Positions 7,531 to 13,814 of a DNA stretch of 13,814 nucleotides are shown here, one piece after another (position 1 is the first letter of the stretch; each line of letters opens with the position of its first letter). Below the pieces are notes generated by a model. It saw only the letters and a program-made list of their open reading frames with translations. It was not told the origin of the DNA and did no database searches. Made by a program: the position numbers and the translations under genes. Source of the stretch: Burkholderiales bacterium (GTDB lineage: Bacteria; Pseudomonadota; Gammaproteobacteria; Burkholderiales; Usitatibacteraceae); the NCBI GenBank assembly GCA_014378085.1, contig JACMOJ010000373.1, positions 1 through 13,814 on the forward strand, written 5' to 3'.

Positions 7531-8511
7531 CTACTTCTTCAGCGCAAGTTTGCCAAGGATGTCACCGATGCGCTTATTCTCATCGTCGATGTACTTGTTA
7601 AAACCATCTCCAGCCATATAGATATCGGTCCATTCCTGCTTGGCCAAGGCCTCTTTCCAGCCGACTGATTTCACAGTGATATCGAGTGCTGCCAACAGCG
7701 CTTTTTTCTGCACGTCGGTGATGCCAGGTGCGCCGAACACGCCACGCCAGTTAAACAGTTCGACATCAATGCCTTGGTCCTTCAACGTCGCGACATCGAT
7801 TCCCGGGATCTTCTTATCGGAGGAAATAGCGAGTGCGCGGAATTTGCCCGCTTTGATCTGGGCTGCAAATTCGCTGTAACCCGAAACACCGGCAGTGACG
7901 TGGTTACCTAAAATTGCCGCTTGTGCCTCGCCACCGCCAGCATACGGAATGTAGTTGACCTTGGCGGGGTCAACACCAACCGCCTGCGCAATCATGCCGG
8001 CGAGGATGTGGTCGGTACCACCCGCACTACCACCGCCCCAAGACACCGAACCCGGGTCGGCCTTGAGCTTTGCAACCAGATCTTTCATGGTCTTAATCGG
8101 TGAAGCGGCTGGCACCACAATCACTTCGTATTCCCCCGTCAAACGCGCAAGCGGCGTCACCATGCTGAGGTTCACCGCAGATTTATTTAAGATGATGCCG
8201 CCAACCATCACCATGCCGCCGACCATGATGGCATTGCCGTCACCCTTTGAGGTATTAACAAACTGCGCCAAACCGATCGTGCCGCCTGCGCCGCCTTTGT
8301 TGTCGAACTGGACGTTTTTGACCGCACCCGCTTTCGTCATCGCTTGCGCGAGGATACGTCCGGTGGTGTCCCAACCTCCACCGGGATTGGCGGGGATCAT
8401 AAACTTCACACTATCCAACGCGGAAGCGGAAATGGCGAACGATGACGCTAAGCCTACAACCAGTGCGCCAAGCAGGCGGCTCACGGACATTTGACGGGCG
8501 GAATAAATCAT
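7531..8511 (-). CDS. tctC: Tripartite tricarboxylate transporter substrate-binding protein TctC
   Basis: This 326-residue periplasmic binding protein has a signal peptide at residues 1-31, with a likely cut after ASA. The mature part starts with FMIPANPGGGWDTTGR (37-52), the substrate-contacting loop of the TctC/Bug family, followed by FDNKGGAGGTIG. A second binding loop, SWGGGSAGGTDH, is near residues 155-166. TctC captures a carboxylate in the periplasm and delivers it to TctA/TctB. The PGGGWD form is, from memory, common in proteins encoded beside their own tctBA, unlike the many orphan Bug proteins of betaproteobacteria. Citrate or a related di- or tricarboxylate is plausible but not proven. 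GAGGAG lies 5 bases before ATG 8511. It is the first gene of the operon, and an intrinsic terminator lies about 65 bases upstream of it. Confidence 0.95.
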   Translation of the reverse strand: MIYSARQMSVSRLLGALVVGLASSFAISASALDSVKFMIPANPGGGWDTTGRILAQAMTKAGAVKNVQFDNKGGAGGTIGLAQFVNTSKGDGNAIMVGGMVMVGGIILNKSAVNLSMVTPLARLTGEYEVIVVPAASPIKTMKDLVAKLKADPGSVSWGGGSAGGTDHILAGMIAQAVGVDPAKVNYIPYAGGGEAQAAILGNHVTAGVSGYSEFAAQIKAGKFRALAISSDKKIPGIDVATLKDQGIDVELFNWRGVFGAPGITDVQKKALLAALDITVKSVGWKEALAKQEWTDIYMAGDGFNKYIDDENKRIGDILGKLALKK

Positions 8512-8575
8512 GCTTTCTCCTCGTGTTTTTTTCAGTTTGGTTTGCGATCCTGCGCCAGTCTATCGCGACCGCGCC

Positions 8576-8613
8576 AAAAAAGAAAAAGCCCGGCGACCTT
8601 TCGGACGCCGGGC
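8576..8613 (-). terminator. Intrinsic terminator upstream of tctC (minus strand)
   Basis: On the minus strand, gcccggcg (8613-8606) pairs with cgccgggc (8595-8588) around a 10-base loop. TTTTTCTTTTTT follows (8587-8576), a textbook Rho-independent terminator. No T-run follows on the plus strand, so it is one-directional. It is 198 bases beyond the acyltransferase stop, unusually far, and 65 bases before the tctC start. It may therefore end the upstream operon, or it may act in the tctC leader. Confidence 0.8.
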
Positions 8614-8810
8614 AAACCGCTCTCGGAGGAGAAATTGACGACGATTGCTCATCGCAAGTCTTTGCATGCAAACGCCGTGCCAACTCATCTAACCAATAAA
8701 ATCAAACAGTTACCAACATTCAGAAGATATTGCACCGCACCATTGTTGCGCATCCAACTGATTGATTGCGCATTCATGGGGCAAACGGGCCCATCGAACA
8801 CGATCACCCA
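8614..8810 (-). promoter_or_regulatory. Putative regulatory region upstream of the tctCBA terminator
   Basis: These 197 bases hold no convincing gene. Visible structure: a perfect 12-bp palindrome, tttgcatgcaaa, at 8661-8672, and two direct copies of ttgcgcat at 8746-8753 and 8766-8773, exactly 20 bp apart, each containing the palindrome tgcgca. Such spacing, about two helical turns, suits a regulator bound on one DNA face. I could not find a clear -35/-10 pair, so promoter location and direction remain inference. A 30-codon minus-strand frame without a ribosome binding site was not called. Confidence 0.35.
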
Positions 8811-9428
8811 TTAGGTATGCCGTTGCCACTCCTTCACGTAACGACCGCAAATCGGTCGGTAGTAGTCGGTAATTTTCTCGATGTCTGCCAATGTGTCGCC
8901 TGTCGGCTGAAACAACGGTCCAAAACCGACCACTTTGCGTTTGAAGTCAAAGTAGGCGAGACAAATCGGCACTCGGGCCGCGTATGCAATATGAATAAAT
9001 CCGGTCTTAAAGCCCTTATCAAGACGACGTGTTCCCTCCGGTGCCATCGCGAATACGATGCGGTCTGCAGCGAGAATCGCGTCAGCACAATCGCCAACCA
9101 CGCCATTCGGTTTTGAACGGTCTACGGGAATACCGCCGATGGCGTGCATCCACTTGCCAAACATGCCACTAAATAAGGTGTGTTTACCCAAGAACGAAAT
9201 ACGCAGGTCGAGCGCAAACAGCGCGAGTACACCAATCACAAAATCCCAGTTGCTGGTATGCGGCGCGACGCTGACCAATAGCTTACGAACGTCAGGTAAC
9301 TGCCCCTCAAACTGCCAGCCGGCACAACGCATCATGCGGCGGCCAAACCAGCGCGTAAGACGGTTGTCACGCCGCTTAAACCCGGACGGCACAACAAGCT
9401 CTGCGGGATGCACAGGAGGGGCGGTCAT
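8811..9428 (-). CDS. PlsC-like lysophospholipid/glycerolipid acyltransferase family protein
   Basis: This 205-residue protein (from ATG 9428) belongs to the glycerophospholipid acyltransferase fold. Seen: HTSNWD at 57-62 is the catalytic H(x4)D block. GGIPVDRS at 98-105 is the acceptor-binding block, and APEGTR at 129-134 is the EGTR block. Family members move an acyl chain onto a lysophospholipid or related alcohol at the inner membrane face. This compact form, lacking N-terminal membrane helices, is a less characterised branch than PlsC itself, so the substrate is uncertain. An alternative GTG at 9452 would add eight residues; neither start has a strong ribosome binding site. It follows the 97-residue unknown gene by 25-49 bases on the same strand, consistent with an operon. 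Confidence 0.88.
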   Translation of the reverse strand: MTAPPVHPAELVVPSGFKRRDNRLTRWFGRRMMRCAGWQFEGQLPDVRKLLVSVAPHTSNWDFVIGVLALFALDLRISFLGKHTLFSGMFGKWMHAIGGIPVDRSKPNGVVGDCADAILAADRIVFAMAPEGTRRLDKGFKTGFIHIAYAARVPICLAYFDFKRKVVGFGPLFQPTGDTLADIEKITDYYRPICGRYVKEWQRHT

Positions 9429-9477
9429 GTTGTCCAGCAAAAGCCGCCGCACCGCTGCCTAGATGAACGCGGCAACA

Positions 9478-9771
9478 CTATTGCCGCTTGATGGCCGCCA
9501 ACGCTTCCTTCAAGCTGTCCTCAGAAAGTGCGTTGACACCCACCGAAAGCGCCTCCGCAAGGGGTATCGCCGACACCGGCAATTTGGCGATGTTGACCTT
9601 TTCGACAAACTTTGCGGCGGCACCGGCCACGCGTAACAGCGCGTCTCGGTCGGAGACCATGAGTTCGATTTCGCTGCGCAGCATTTCGACGGCTGGGTGA
9701 TCCTTAGATGATTTCATATTGTCAGTGGTCTTTATAAAATTGGTTAAATCGGAGTGAGGGCTGTTGGTCAT
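9478..9771 (-). CDS. Small hypothetical protein
   Basis: This predicted 97-residue protein belongs to no family I recognise. It has no signal peptide, membrane helix or cysteine. From about residue 26 it looks largely helical, with hydrophobic heptad-like spacing (EMLRSEIELMVSDRDALLRV), followed by an alanine-rich helix and a final helix EALAAIKRQ. This suggests a small soluble helical-bundle or partner protein. ATG 9771 lies inside a tandem heptamer repeat with no ribosome binding site. The alternative ATG 9717 (residue 19) would remove a less ordered N-terminus and may be the true start. It lies between the DUF6352-like and acyltransferase genes on the same strand with short gaps. Confidence 0.6.
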   Translation of the reverse strand: MTNSPHSDLTNFIKTTDNMKSSKDHPAVEMLRSEIELMVSDRDALLRVAGAAAKFVEKVNIAKLPVSAIPLAEALSVGVNALSEDSLKEALAAIKRQ

Positions 9772-9794
9772 TTGTCATTTGTCATTCGTCATCT
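9767..9794. repeat. Heptamer tandem repeat (gtcattt, four copies)
   Basis: The units are gtcattt 9767-9773, gtcattt 9774-9780, gtcattc 9781-9787 and gtcatct 9788-9794. On the minus strand each unit carries an ATG, giving four starts seven bases apart in all three frames. The last is the predicted start of the 97-residue gene. The first three copies are therefore noncoding or encode only very short peptides. Confidence 0.85.
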
Positions 9795-9831
9795 TTTATT
9801 GTCGACTAACGCCCGTGATTAATTTAAGGAA

Positions 9832-10869
9832 CTAGCTGCGTGCCGCAATCGGCAGGTTCAACAGCAAGTTCTGCGGCTTTAGTTTCAGCACATGTTCCTC
9901 ATTGGTGGCCATACCAAGATACACCGGTTTCCCCTGCACGTCAGCGCGCATATCGGCGGGGTCAAGAAAGTCGACCCGGAACAAGCCGATGAGGCGCGCG
10001 AGACGTGCCGGCGCGACCTCGCGCCCCTCATACAGATCATTGAGGATTGCAGTCGATTCGACATCAAGGCCGATGTGCCAACGCCACGCTTCATCTTCAA
10101 TTTTTACTAGCGCCGTGACGGTCACGTCAATACCAAAAAAATGCTGAATCCAGCGACCCAAAAGTGCCGCGAGCGCGTCCAAACCCGCCGCGCCGTGTGA
10201 AAGGTCAATGACATACCGATAACGATTCTCGGAAAACCAATACAGTTGTGCGTTTTCATGCGACAAAACATCCATGTTCATGGTTCGCATCGGTGTGCCT
10301 TGCTGCGCAAACAACCGTCCCACACTGCCGAAACCGCCAGACTCGGCAAACACCTGAATCGTCTCGGCGTCCGCACTCAACACGCGGTTGTTTTCAGTTG
10401 ACACCCGCTGACGTCGAAAGAAAAGTTCTCCGGCACGCACCGCATAGACCCCGTCGGCTGCGCGGGTTGCATCGAGCGTTGGCTCAGCTAAGATGCCGCG
10501 GACGATCGCTTGCGCCGCCATATCGATAAACACCGGCGGAAAATCAATCGCGCCTGCGCTAAACGCCTGTAGATAGAAGCGTTCGAGCGTTACCGCGTCG
10601 GTCAACAGTTTGCGGAAGCGTAGGAAATACATGTAGTTTTGCCGCGTGTCGGCATCTTCAATGCCAGCCAGTTCCTCAGCGGCAACCACTCGCAAGGGAG
10701 ATACCACCAATGCAGCGTGCAGGGCACGCTCTTTGGGGCCAGATTCGGCAATCGGCGCGAGTTCTGCACGCATCAACACAGCGCGCAGATACTCCGGCGT
10801 AACGCGCAGCCAGCCGCGATCGTTAACGGCGAGCTGGCCAAAGCCGGAATCAACCCAGAAATCTTGCAT
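9832..10869 (-). CDS. DUF6352-like conserved protein of unknown function
   Basis: This 345-residue protein has no signal peptide and no membrane segment, so it is probably cytosolic. The opening MQDFWVDSGFGQL, followed by LRVTPEYLRAVLMRAELAPIAES, matches the pattern I associate with DUF6352, a betaproteobacterial family without a known role. The N-terminal third is helical (for example DTRQNYMYFLRFRKLLTDA, about 74-92). The C-terminal half contains alternating strand-like segments, including YRYVIDLSHGAAGLDALAALL and WRWHIGLDVESTAILNDLYEG. No catalytic motif stands out. ATG 10869 lacks a good ribosome binding site but fits the family start. It is first of three minus-strand genes; the next begins 60 bases on. 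Family recognition is from memory. Confidence 0.8.
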   Translation of the reverse strand: MQDFWVDSGFGQLAVNDRGWLRVTPEYLRAVLMRAELAPIAESGPKERALHAALVVSPLRVVAAEELAGIEDADTRQNYMYFLRFRKLLTDAVTLERFYLQAFSAGAIDFPPVFIDMAAQAIVRGILAEPTLDATRAADGVYAVRAGELFFRRQRVSTENNRVLSADAETIQVFAESGGFGSVGRLFAQQGTPMRTMNMDVLSHENAQLYWFSENRYRYVIDLSHGAAGLDALAALLGRWIQHFFGIDVTVTALVKIEDEAWRWHIGLDVESTAILNDLYEGREVAPARLARLIGLFRVDFLDPADMRADVQGKPVYLGMATNEEHVLKLKPQNLLLNLPIAARS

Positions 10870-11016
10870 GTTGGAAGTTTAGCTGGTGTCCGAGCCGGAA
10901 CCATTTCCCGACCAAACTGCCTGAGTCTGTTGCATAAGAGCCTTGCAGGGGTTTGGTAGTGCAAGAAATGCGGCGGCTACATCGGCAGGGTCGGACGGCG
11001 GGTGACGGCTAAGCTG

Positions 11017-11043
11017 TTGAAATATTGGCGATTCACCCAACCT
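11017..11043 (+). promoter_or_regulatory. Candidate sigma-32 (heat-shock) promoter for htpX
   Basis: TTGAAA (11017-11022) is separated by 13 bases from CCCAACCT (11036-11043). The heat-shock sigma consensus is CTTGAAA, 13-14 bases, CCCCATnT. The -35 part is complete apart from its first base, and the -10 part matches five of seven fixed positions. The element is about 110 bases upstream of htpX, which is a heat-shock gene in Escherichia coli. A TAAAAT at 11113-11118 could instead be a housekeeping -10, but no -35 accompanies it. Confidence 0.4.
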
Positions 11044-11154
11044 GCTCGGCTAATATCTCGACCAAGCGCCAAGCCAAAGTAAGCCAGCACCAAACAAGCG
11101 GCAAAAAGCCGATAAAATTGCGGCAGCCAAGTTATCCACTTTAGGACCCAATCT

Positions 11155-12027
11155 ATGAAACGTGTCTTTCTATTCCTGCTGACCAATATGGCCATCATGC
11201 TCGTGCTCACAATTGTGACGAGCGCGCTGGGCGTCAACAAGTTCATGACCGCGAACGGCCTGAACCTACCCATGCTGCTGGCGTTTTCCGCAATTGTTGG
11301 TTTTACGGGCGCGTTTATATCGCTATTGATCTCAAAACCGATGGCCAAGTGGTCGACCGGCGCACAGGTGATTAAAACCCCACAAAACGAGACTGAGCGG
11401 TGGCTCGTCGCCAGCGTGCAACGCTTGGCAAACAAAGCCAACATCGGCATGCCCGAAGTTGCCATCTTCCAAGGTGAAGCGAATGCGTTCGCCACCGGCG
11501 CATTCAAAAATTCCGCCCTCGTGGCCGTCTCAACCGGGCTACTTGAATCGATGACCAAGGAAGAAGTCGAAGCGGTACTGGCGCACGAAGTTGCCCACAT
11601 CGCCAATGGCGACATGGTCACCCTGACGCTGATTCAAGGCGTCGTGAATACGTTTGTGGTGTTCCTCGCCAAGATCGTCGGCTACGTGGTTGACCGTATG
11701 GTGTTGGGTAATAAAAACGACGCACCTGGCATTGGCTATTACGTGACTGACATCGTTTGCCAACTGGTGCTTGGCGTGCTCGCCTCGATCATCGTTGCTT
11801 GGTTCTCCCGCCAGCGCGAGTTCCGTGCCGATGCCGGTGCCGCTCATTACGTTGGGAATCCAGCGCCGATGGTGAACGCGCTGCGTCGCCTCGGTGGCCT
11901 AACACCAGGAGAGTTGCCAAAATCCATGGCCGCCTCTGGCATTTCCGACAAAGCCGGTGTGATGGCGCTGTTTTCAAGCCATCCGCCGATCGAATCGCGC
12001 ATTGCTGCATTGCAAAACCGAACGTAA
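11155..12027 (+). CDS. htpX: Membrane metalloprotease HtpX (M48B)
   Basis: This 290-residue inner-membrane zinc protease degrades damaged or misassembled membrane proteins, alongside FtsH in well-studied bacteria. Two N-terminal membrane helices are at about residues 4-26 and 38-61. The zinc site HEVAH is at 144-148, with the third ligand E222 in [13 protein letters not shown]. Two further hydrophobic segments lie at about 155-181 and 199-217. [13 protein letters not shown] (274-286) is the typical C-terminal HtpX end. Length matches the family. AGGA lies eight bases before ATG 11155. It is transcribed alone, diverges from the DUF6352-like gene and ends at a strong terminator. The upstream heat-shock-like element fits its expected stress regulation. 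Confidence 0.97.
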   Translation: MKRVFLFLLTNMAIMLVLTIVTSALGVNKFMTANGLNLPMLLAFSAIVGFTGAFISLLISKPMAKWSTGAQVIKTPQNETERWLVASVQRLANKANIGMPEVAIFQGEANAFATGAFKNSALVAVSTGLLESMTKEEVEAVLAHEVAHIANGDMVTLTLIQGVVNTFVVFLAKIVGYVVDRMVLGNKNDAPGIGYYVTDIVCQLVLGVLASIIVAWFSRQREFRADAGAAHYVGNPAPMVNALRRLGGLTPGELPKSMAASGISDKAGVMALFSSHPPIESRIAALQNRT

Positions 12028-12050
12028 CGTTGGAATTCATCGTCCAGACA

Positions 12051-12078
12051 AAAACGCCGCCCCGAAGGGCGGCGTTTT
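12051..12078. terminator. Bidirectional intrinsic terminator
   Basis: Bases 12051-12062 (aaaacgccgccc) pair perfectly with 12067-12078 (gggcggcgtttt) around cgaa. A T-run follows on either strand. Read on the minus strand the loop is TTCG closed by C-G, the very stable UUCG tetraloop. It lies 24 bases after the htpX stop and 21 bases beyond the minus-strand stop at 12099, so it serves both convergent genes. Confidence 0.92.
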
Positions 12079-12098
12079 GTATTTTGAATGATGTTCGT

Positions 12099-12881
12099 CT
12101 ACTTCTTAAAAAGCCCGAATAAGCCGCGTTTCTTCTTGTCATCTTCCTGCTCGACTGGCGTCGGATCAGCCTGATATTGAACCTGCTTCGCAGTCGTTCG
12201 CGGATAGTTACTGCCGCTAGTGCCAAACGCCGCCTTTCGGTTGTAAACCTCAAAATTTGTTTCGGTCTTGCCAATAAACAGCTTCGCCAGATCCTCAAGC
12301 GACTTATCGTTGATCATTGAAGGCTCAAGCGTATACAAAGTCGGGCCGAAGTCCTCTACGTTCTTCAGCTTAAACCGAATTACCCCCTCTTCGTAATCGC
12401 CAACAATGTCCGCTCCACAAATGACTTCGTTGTTAATTGTAAAAAATTCATGGGTAATGACGCGGCGTTCGTTACGCACGACCTCCGACGTAAAGCGCAT
12501 ATTGTTTTGCCAAAGCAAATCGCGAAAACGCTCAATCGCTTCCGCTTCACGCTTGATGGTGAAAGTATTTGGCTTAGCGCGACGAAACGTGACTGTCAGC
12601 TCTTCGTAATGTTCAGTGTTGCTTCGCTGTGCGGTGCGGTAGTCGATTCGATAGTCACTCTGCACCAAGCCGTCCATCTTGCCGACGGTGAGCAAGTTGT
12701 AGGAGCGGTCACATGCAGGCTTCACCACGTTGAGTTGGCGGAACAGCTCGTGCAGGTACTTAAACAGCGTGCGAAGTGCATGGTCAACTTGGATCGCATT
12801 GGCCTTGAGCGATTGCGTGCGTTCCGCTTCTTGATTCTTTAGCGACTCGGCTTCCTTCTTAAGATCGTCGAGTAAACCCAT
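12099..12881 (-). CDS. Conserved-looking cytosolic protein of unknown function with basic C-terminal tail
   Basis: This 260-residue protein starts at ATG 12881, with AAGGGG eight bases upstream. The open frame extends to 12947, but the upstream ATG has no ribosome binding site and the extra residues look random. I do not recognise the family. Residues 1-50 are a charged, probably coiled-coil helix (LLDDLKKEAESLKNQEAERTQ), ending in LFKYLHELFRQL. Residues 72-180 read as mixed strands and helices (SDYRIDYRT, EELTVTFRRA, VITHEFFTI). After a polar, proline- and glutamine-containing linker (about 218-246) the protein ends DDKKKRGLFGLFKK. This basic-hydrophobic tail could anchor it to membrane or a partner; that is inference. 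No signal peptide is visible. It converges on htpX across a shared terminator and diverges from glpK. Confidence 0.8.
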   Translation of the reverse strand: MGLLDDLKKEAESLKNQEAERTQSLKANAIQVDHALRTLFKYLHELFRQLNVVKPACDRSYNLLTVGKMDGLVQSDYRIDYRTAQRSNTEHYEELTVTFRRAKPNTFTIKREAEAIERFRDLLWQNNMRFTSEVVRNERRVITHEFFTINNEVICGADIVGDYEEGVIRFKLKNVEDFGPTLYTLEPSMINDKSLEDLAKLFIGKTETNFEVYNRKAAFGTSGSNYPRTTAKQVQYQADPTPVEQEDDKKKRGLFGLFKK

Positions 12882-13079
12882 AATTGAAACCCCTTGCTTA
12901 CAATATTTGATTGTGCGTGAATGAAAGGTCTGGTGTGTGTGACCCAATCACCGCCTCGCACCATGTTTTGATTTTATCCGCAACGCAGACGACTCGGCAT
13001 TTTATCGCAGCCCGATTCACTTGCAGTACCCCATTTGCGTCAATCCTCGTCAAAACCTTACTTAACCTGCCAGCCGCCC

Positions 13080-13814
13080 ATGTCAGCCGTCATTCTCGCT
13101 TTAGATCAAGGTACTACCAGTTCGCGCGCAATTATTTTTGACCAAACTGGTGCCACACTCGCCAGCGTCCAGCGGGAATTTACACAGCATTTCCCAAACC
13201 CTGGATGGGTTGAACACGATGCCAACGAGATCTGGGCTGACCAGCGTGACGTTGCTGCCGAGGCGATTGCAAAGTGGCGCATAACCCATGGTGGCCACGG
13301 CGGTTCAGGGTCCATCATTGGTGCCATCGGTATCACCAACCAGCGTGAAACCACTGTGCTTTGGAATCGGCAAACCGGCATACCCATCGCCCCCGCCATC
13401 GTCTGGCAGGACCGTCGAACCGCCGCCTATTGTGATGAGCTGATCAAATACGGCCATGAGGACGGAATTCGCGCCAAGACCGGTCTGGTGATTGACCCAT
13501 ACTTTTCTGCGACAAAAATCCGCTGGCTGCTAAAACATGTGGCAGGTGCCGAGGCAAGTGCTGCACGCGGGGAGCTGGCGTTCGGCACCATCGACACTTG
13601 GTTGGTCTACAACCTTACCGCGGGCAAAGTTCATGCTACAGATGTCTCGAACGCGTCGCGCACCATGTTGTTCGATATCCATCACCTGCAATGGGACGAC
13701 GAGTTACTGAGGCTAATGGGCATTCCGCGTTCCATCCTGCCGCAAATTGTCAGTTCTAGCGGCCTTATTGGCGAAACCGCATGTGACGGACTGCCACCTG
13801 GCATACCGATTTGC
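13080..13814 (+). CDS. glpK: Glycerol kinase GlpK, N-terminal half (runs off right edge)
   Basis: The visible 245 residues are about half of a roughly 500-residue FGGY-family kinase. It phosphorylates glycerol with ATP to sn-glycerol 3-phosphate, committing it to central metabolism or lipid synthesis. Seen: the phosphate-binding loop [10 protein letters not shown] (7-16), [10 protein letters not shown] (43-52), the glycerol-binding pair in NQRETT (R89, E90), VWQDRR (108-113), [12 protein letters not shown] (139-150, with the substrate tyrosine Y141) and [13 protein letters not shown] (198-210). The catalytic aspartate block (GDQQ-like) lies beyond the edge. The start at ATG 13080 fits the family but has no clear ribosome binding site. 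The 198-base divergent gap to the unknown gene at 12881 should hold both promoters; I saw only two partial copies of attttatc(c)gca there and no convincing -35/-10 pair. No glpF, glpD or glpR is visible. Confidence 0.96.
   Translation, partial: MSAVILALDQGTTSSRAIIFDQTGATLASVQREFTQHFPNPGWVEHDANEIWADQRDVAAEAIAKWRITHGGHGGSGSIIGAIGITNQRETTVLWNRQTGIPIAPAIVWQDRRTAAYCDELIKYGHEDGIRAKTGLVIDPYFSATKIRWLLKHVAGAEASAARGELAFGTIDTWLVYNLTAGKVHATDVSNASRTMLFDIHHLQWDDELLRLMGIPRSILPQIVSSSGLIGETACDGLPPGIPIC

Noticed and set aside
7955..8494. 179-codon plus-strand frame opposite tctC
   Set aside because: It is fully antisense to tctC, rich in Pro/Thr/Ser as expected from the complement of a GC-rich gene, and has no motif.
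8634..8814. 60-codon plus-strand frame starting at TTG 8634 behind a good GGAGGAG sequence
   Set aside because: The ribosome binding site is attractive, but the encoded peptide looks random and is embedded in the tctC upstream region. Not called without conservation evidence.
10977..11621. 214-codon minus-strand frame across the htpX start and upstream region
   Set aside because: Most of it is antisense to the well-supported htpX. Its only non-overlapping part (10977-11154) encodes one hydrophobic stretch with no start or ribosome binding site of its own.
1..12027. Three unrelated zinc peptidases (M14, M13, M48) in one window
   Set aside because: They lie on different strands and in separate transcription units, differ in cell location and belong to common families; co-location is most simply chance.

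Overview
The window is about 13.8 kb of gene-dense chromosomal DNA with a moderate-to-high GC content. The gene content points to a betaproteobacterium, most likely a relative of the Burkholderiales: a complete tctCBA-type tripartite tricarboxylate transporter, a DUF6352-type protein, HtpX, GlpK and a MerT/MerP-like pair. This assignment rests on family resemblance read by eye, not on a search. I saw no insertion sequence, phage gene, integrase, CRISPR array, tRNA or rRNA.

Layout, left to right. (1) 1-798, minus: N-terminal part of an M14 zinc carboxypeptidase that runs off the left edge. (2) 933-3002, plus: a probable metal-handling cluster. It holds a small exported Cys/His-containing protein, an exported 242-residue protein of unknown function, a MerP-like periplasmic HMA protein and a MerT-like three-helix membrane protein. 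The last two overlap by one base. (3) 3071-5212, minus: a secreted M13 (neprilysin/PepO-like) metallopeptidase with a TTG start. (4) 5387-8511, minus: the transporter, transcribed in the order tctC-tctB-tctA. (5) 8512-8810: a 299-base leader or intergenic region with an intrinsic terminator, a 12-bp palindrome and a repeated octamer. (6) 8811-10869, minus: three probably co-transcribed genes, namely a DUF6352-like protein, a small unknown protein and a PlsC-like acyltransferase. (7) 11155-12027, plus: htpX, preceded by a heat-shock-like promoter candidate. (8) 12051-12078: a strong bidirectional terminator between htpX and the next gene. (9) 12099-12881, minus: a conserved-looking protein of unknown function with a basic C-terminal tail. 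(10) 13080-13814, plus: the N-terminal half of glycerol kinase, running off the right edge.

Most of the window is housekeeping or nutrient uptake. TctCBA would import a carboxylate, GlpK phosphorylates glycerol, HtpX performs membrane quality control, and the two secreted or cytosolic peptidases degrade peptides. The least explained part is 933-3002. A MerT/MerP-like importer pair sits there with two unknown exported proteins, and no merR or merA is visible. I consider it the best candidate for an undescribed system, although the metal it handles cannot be read from the sequence.
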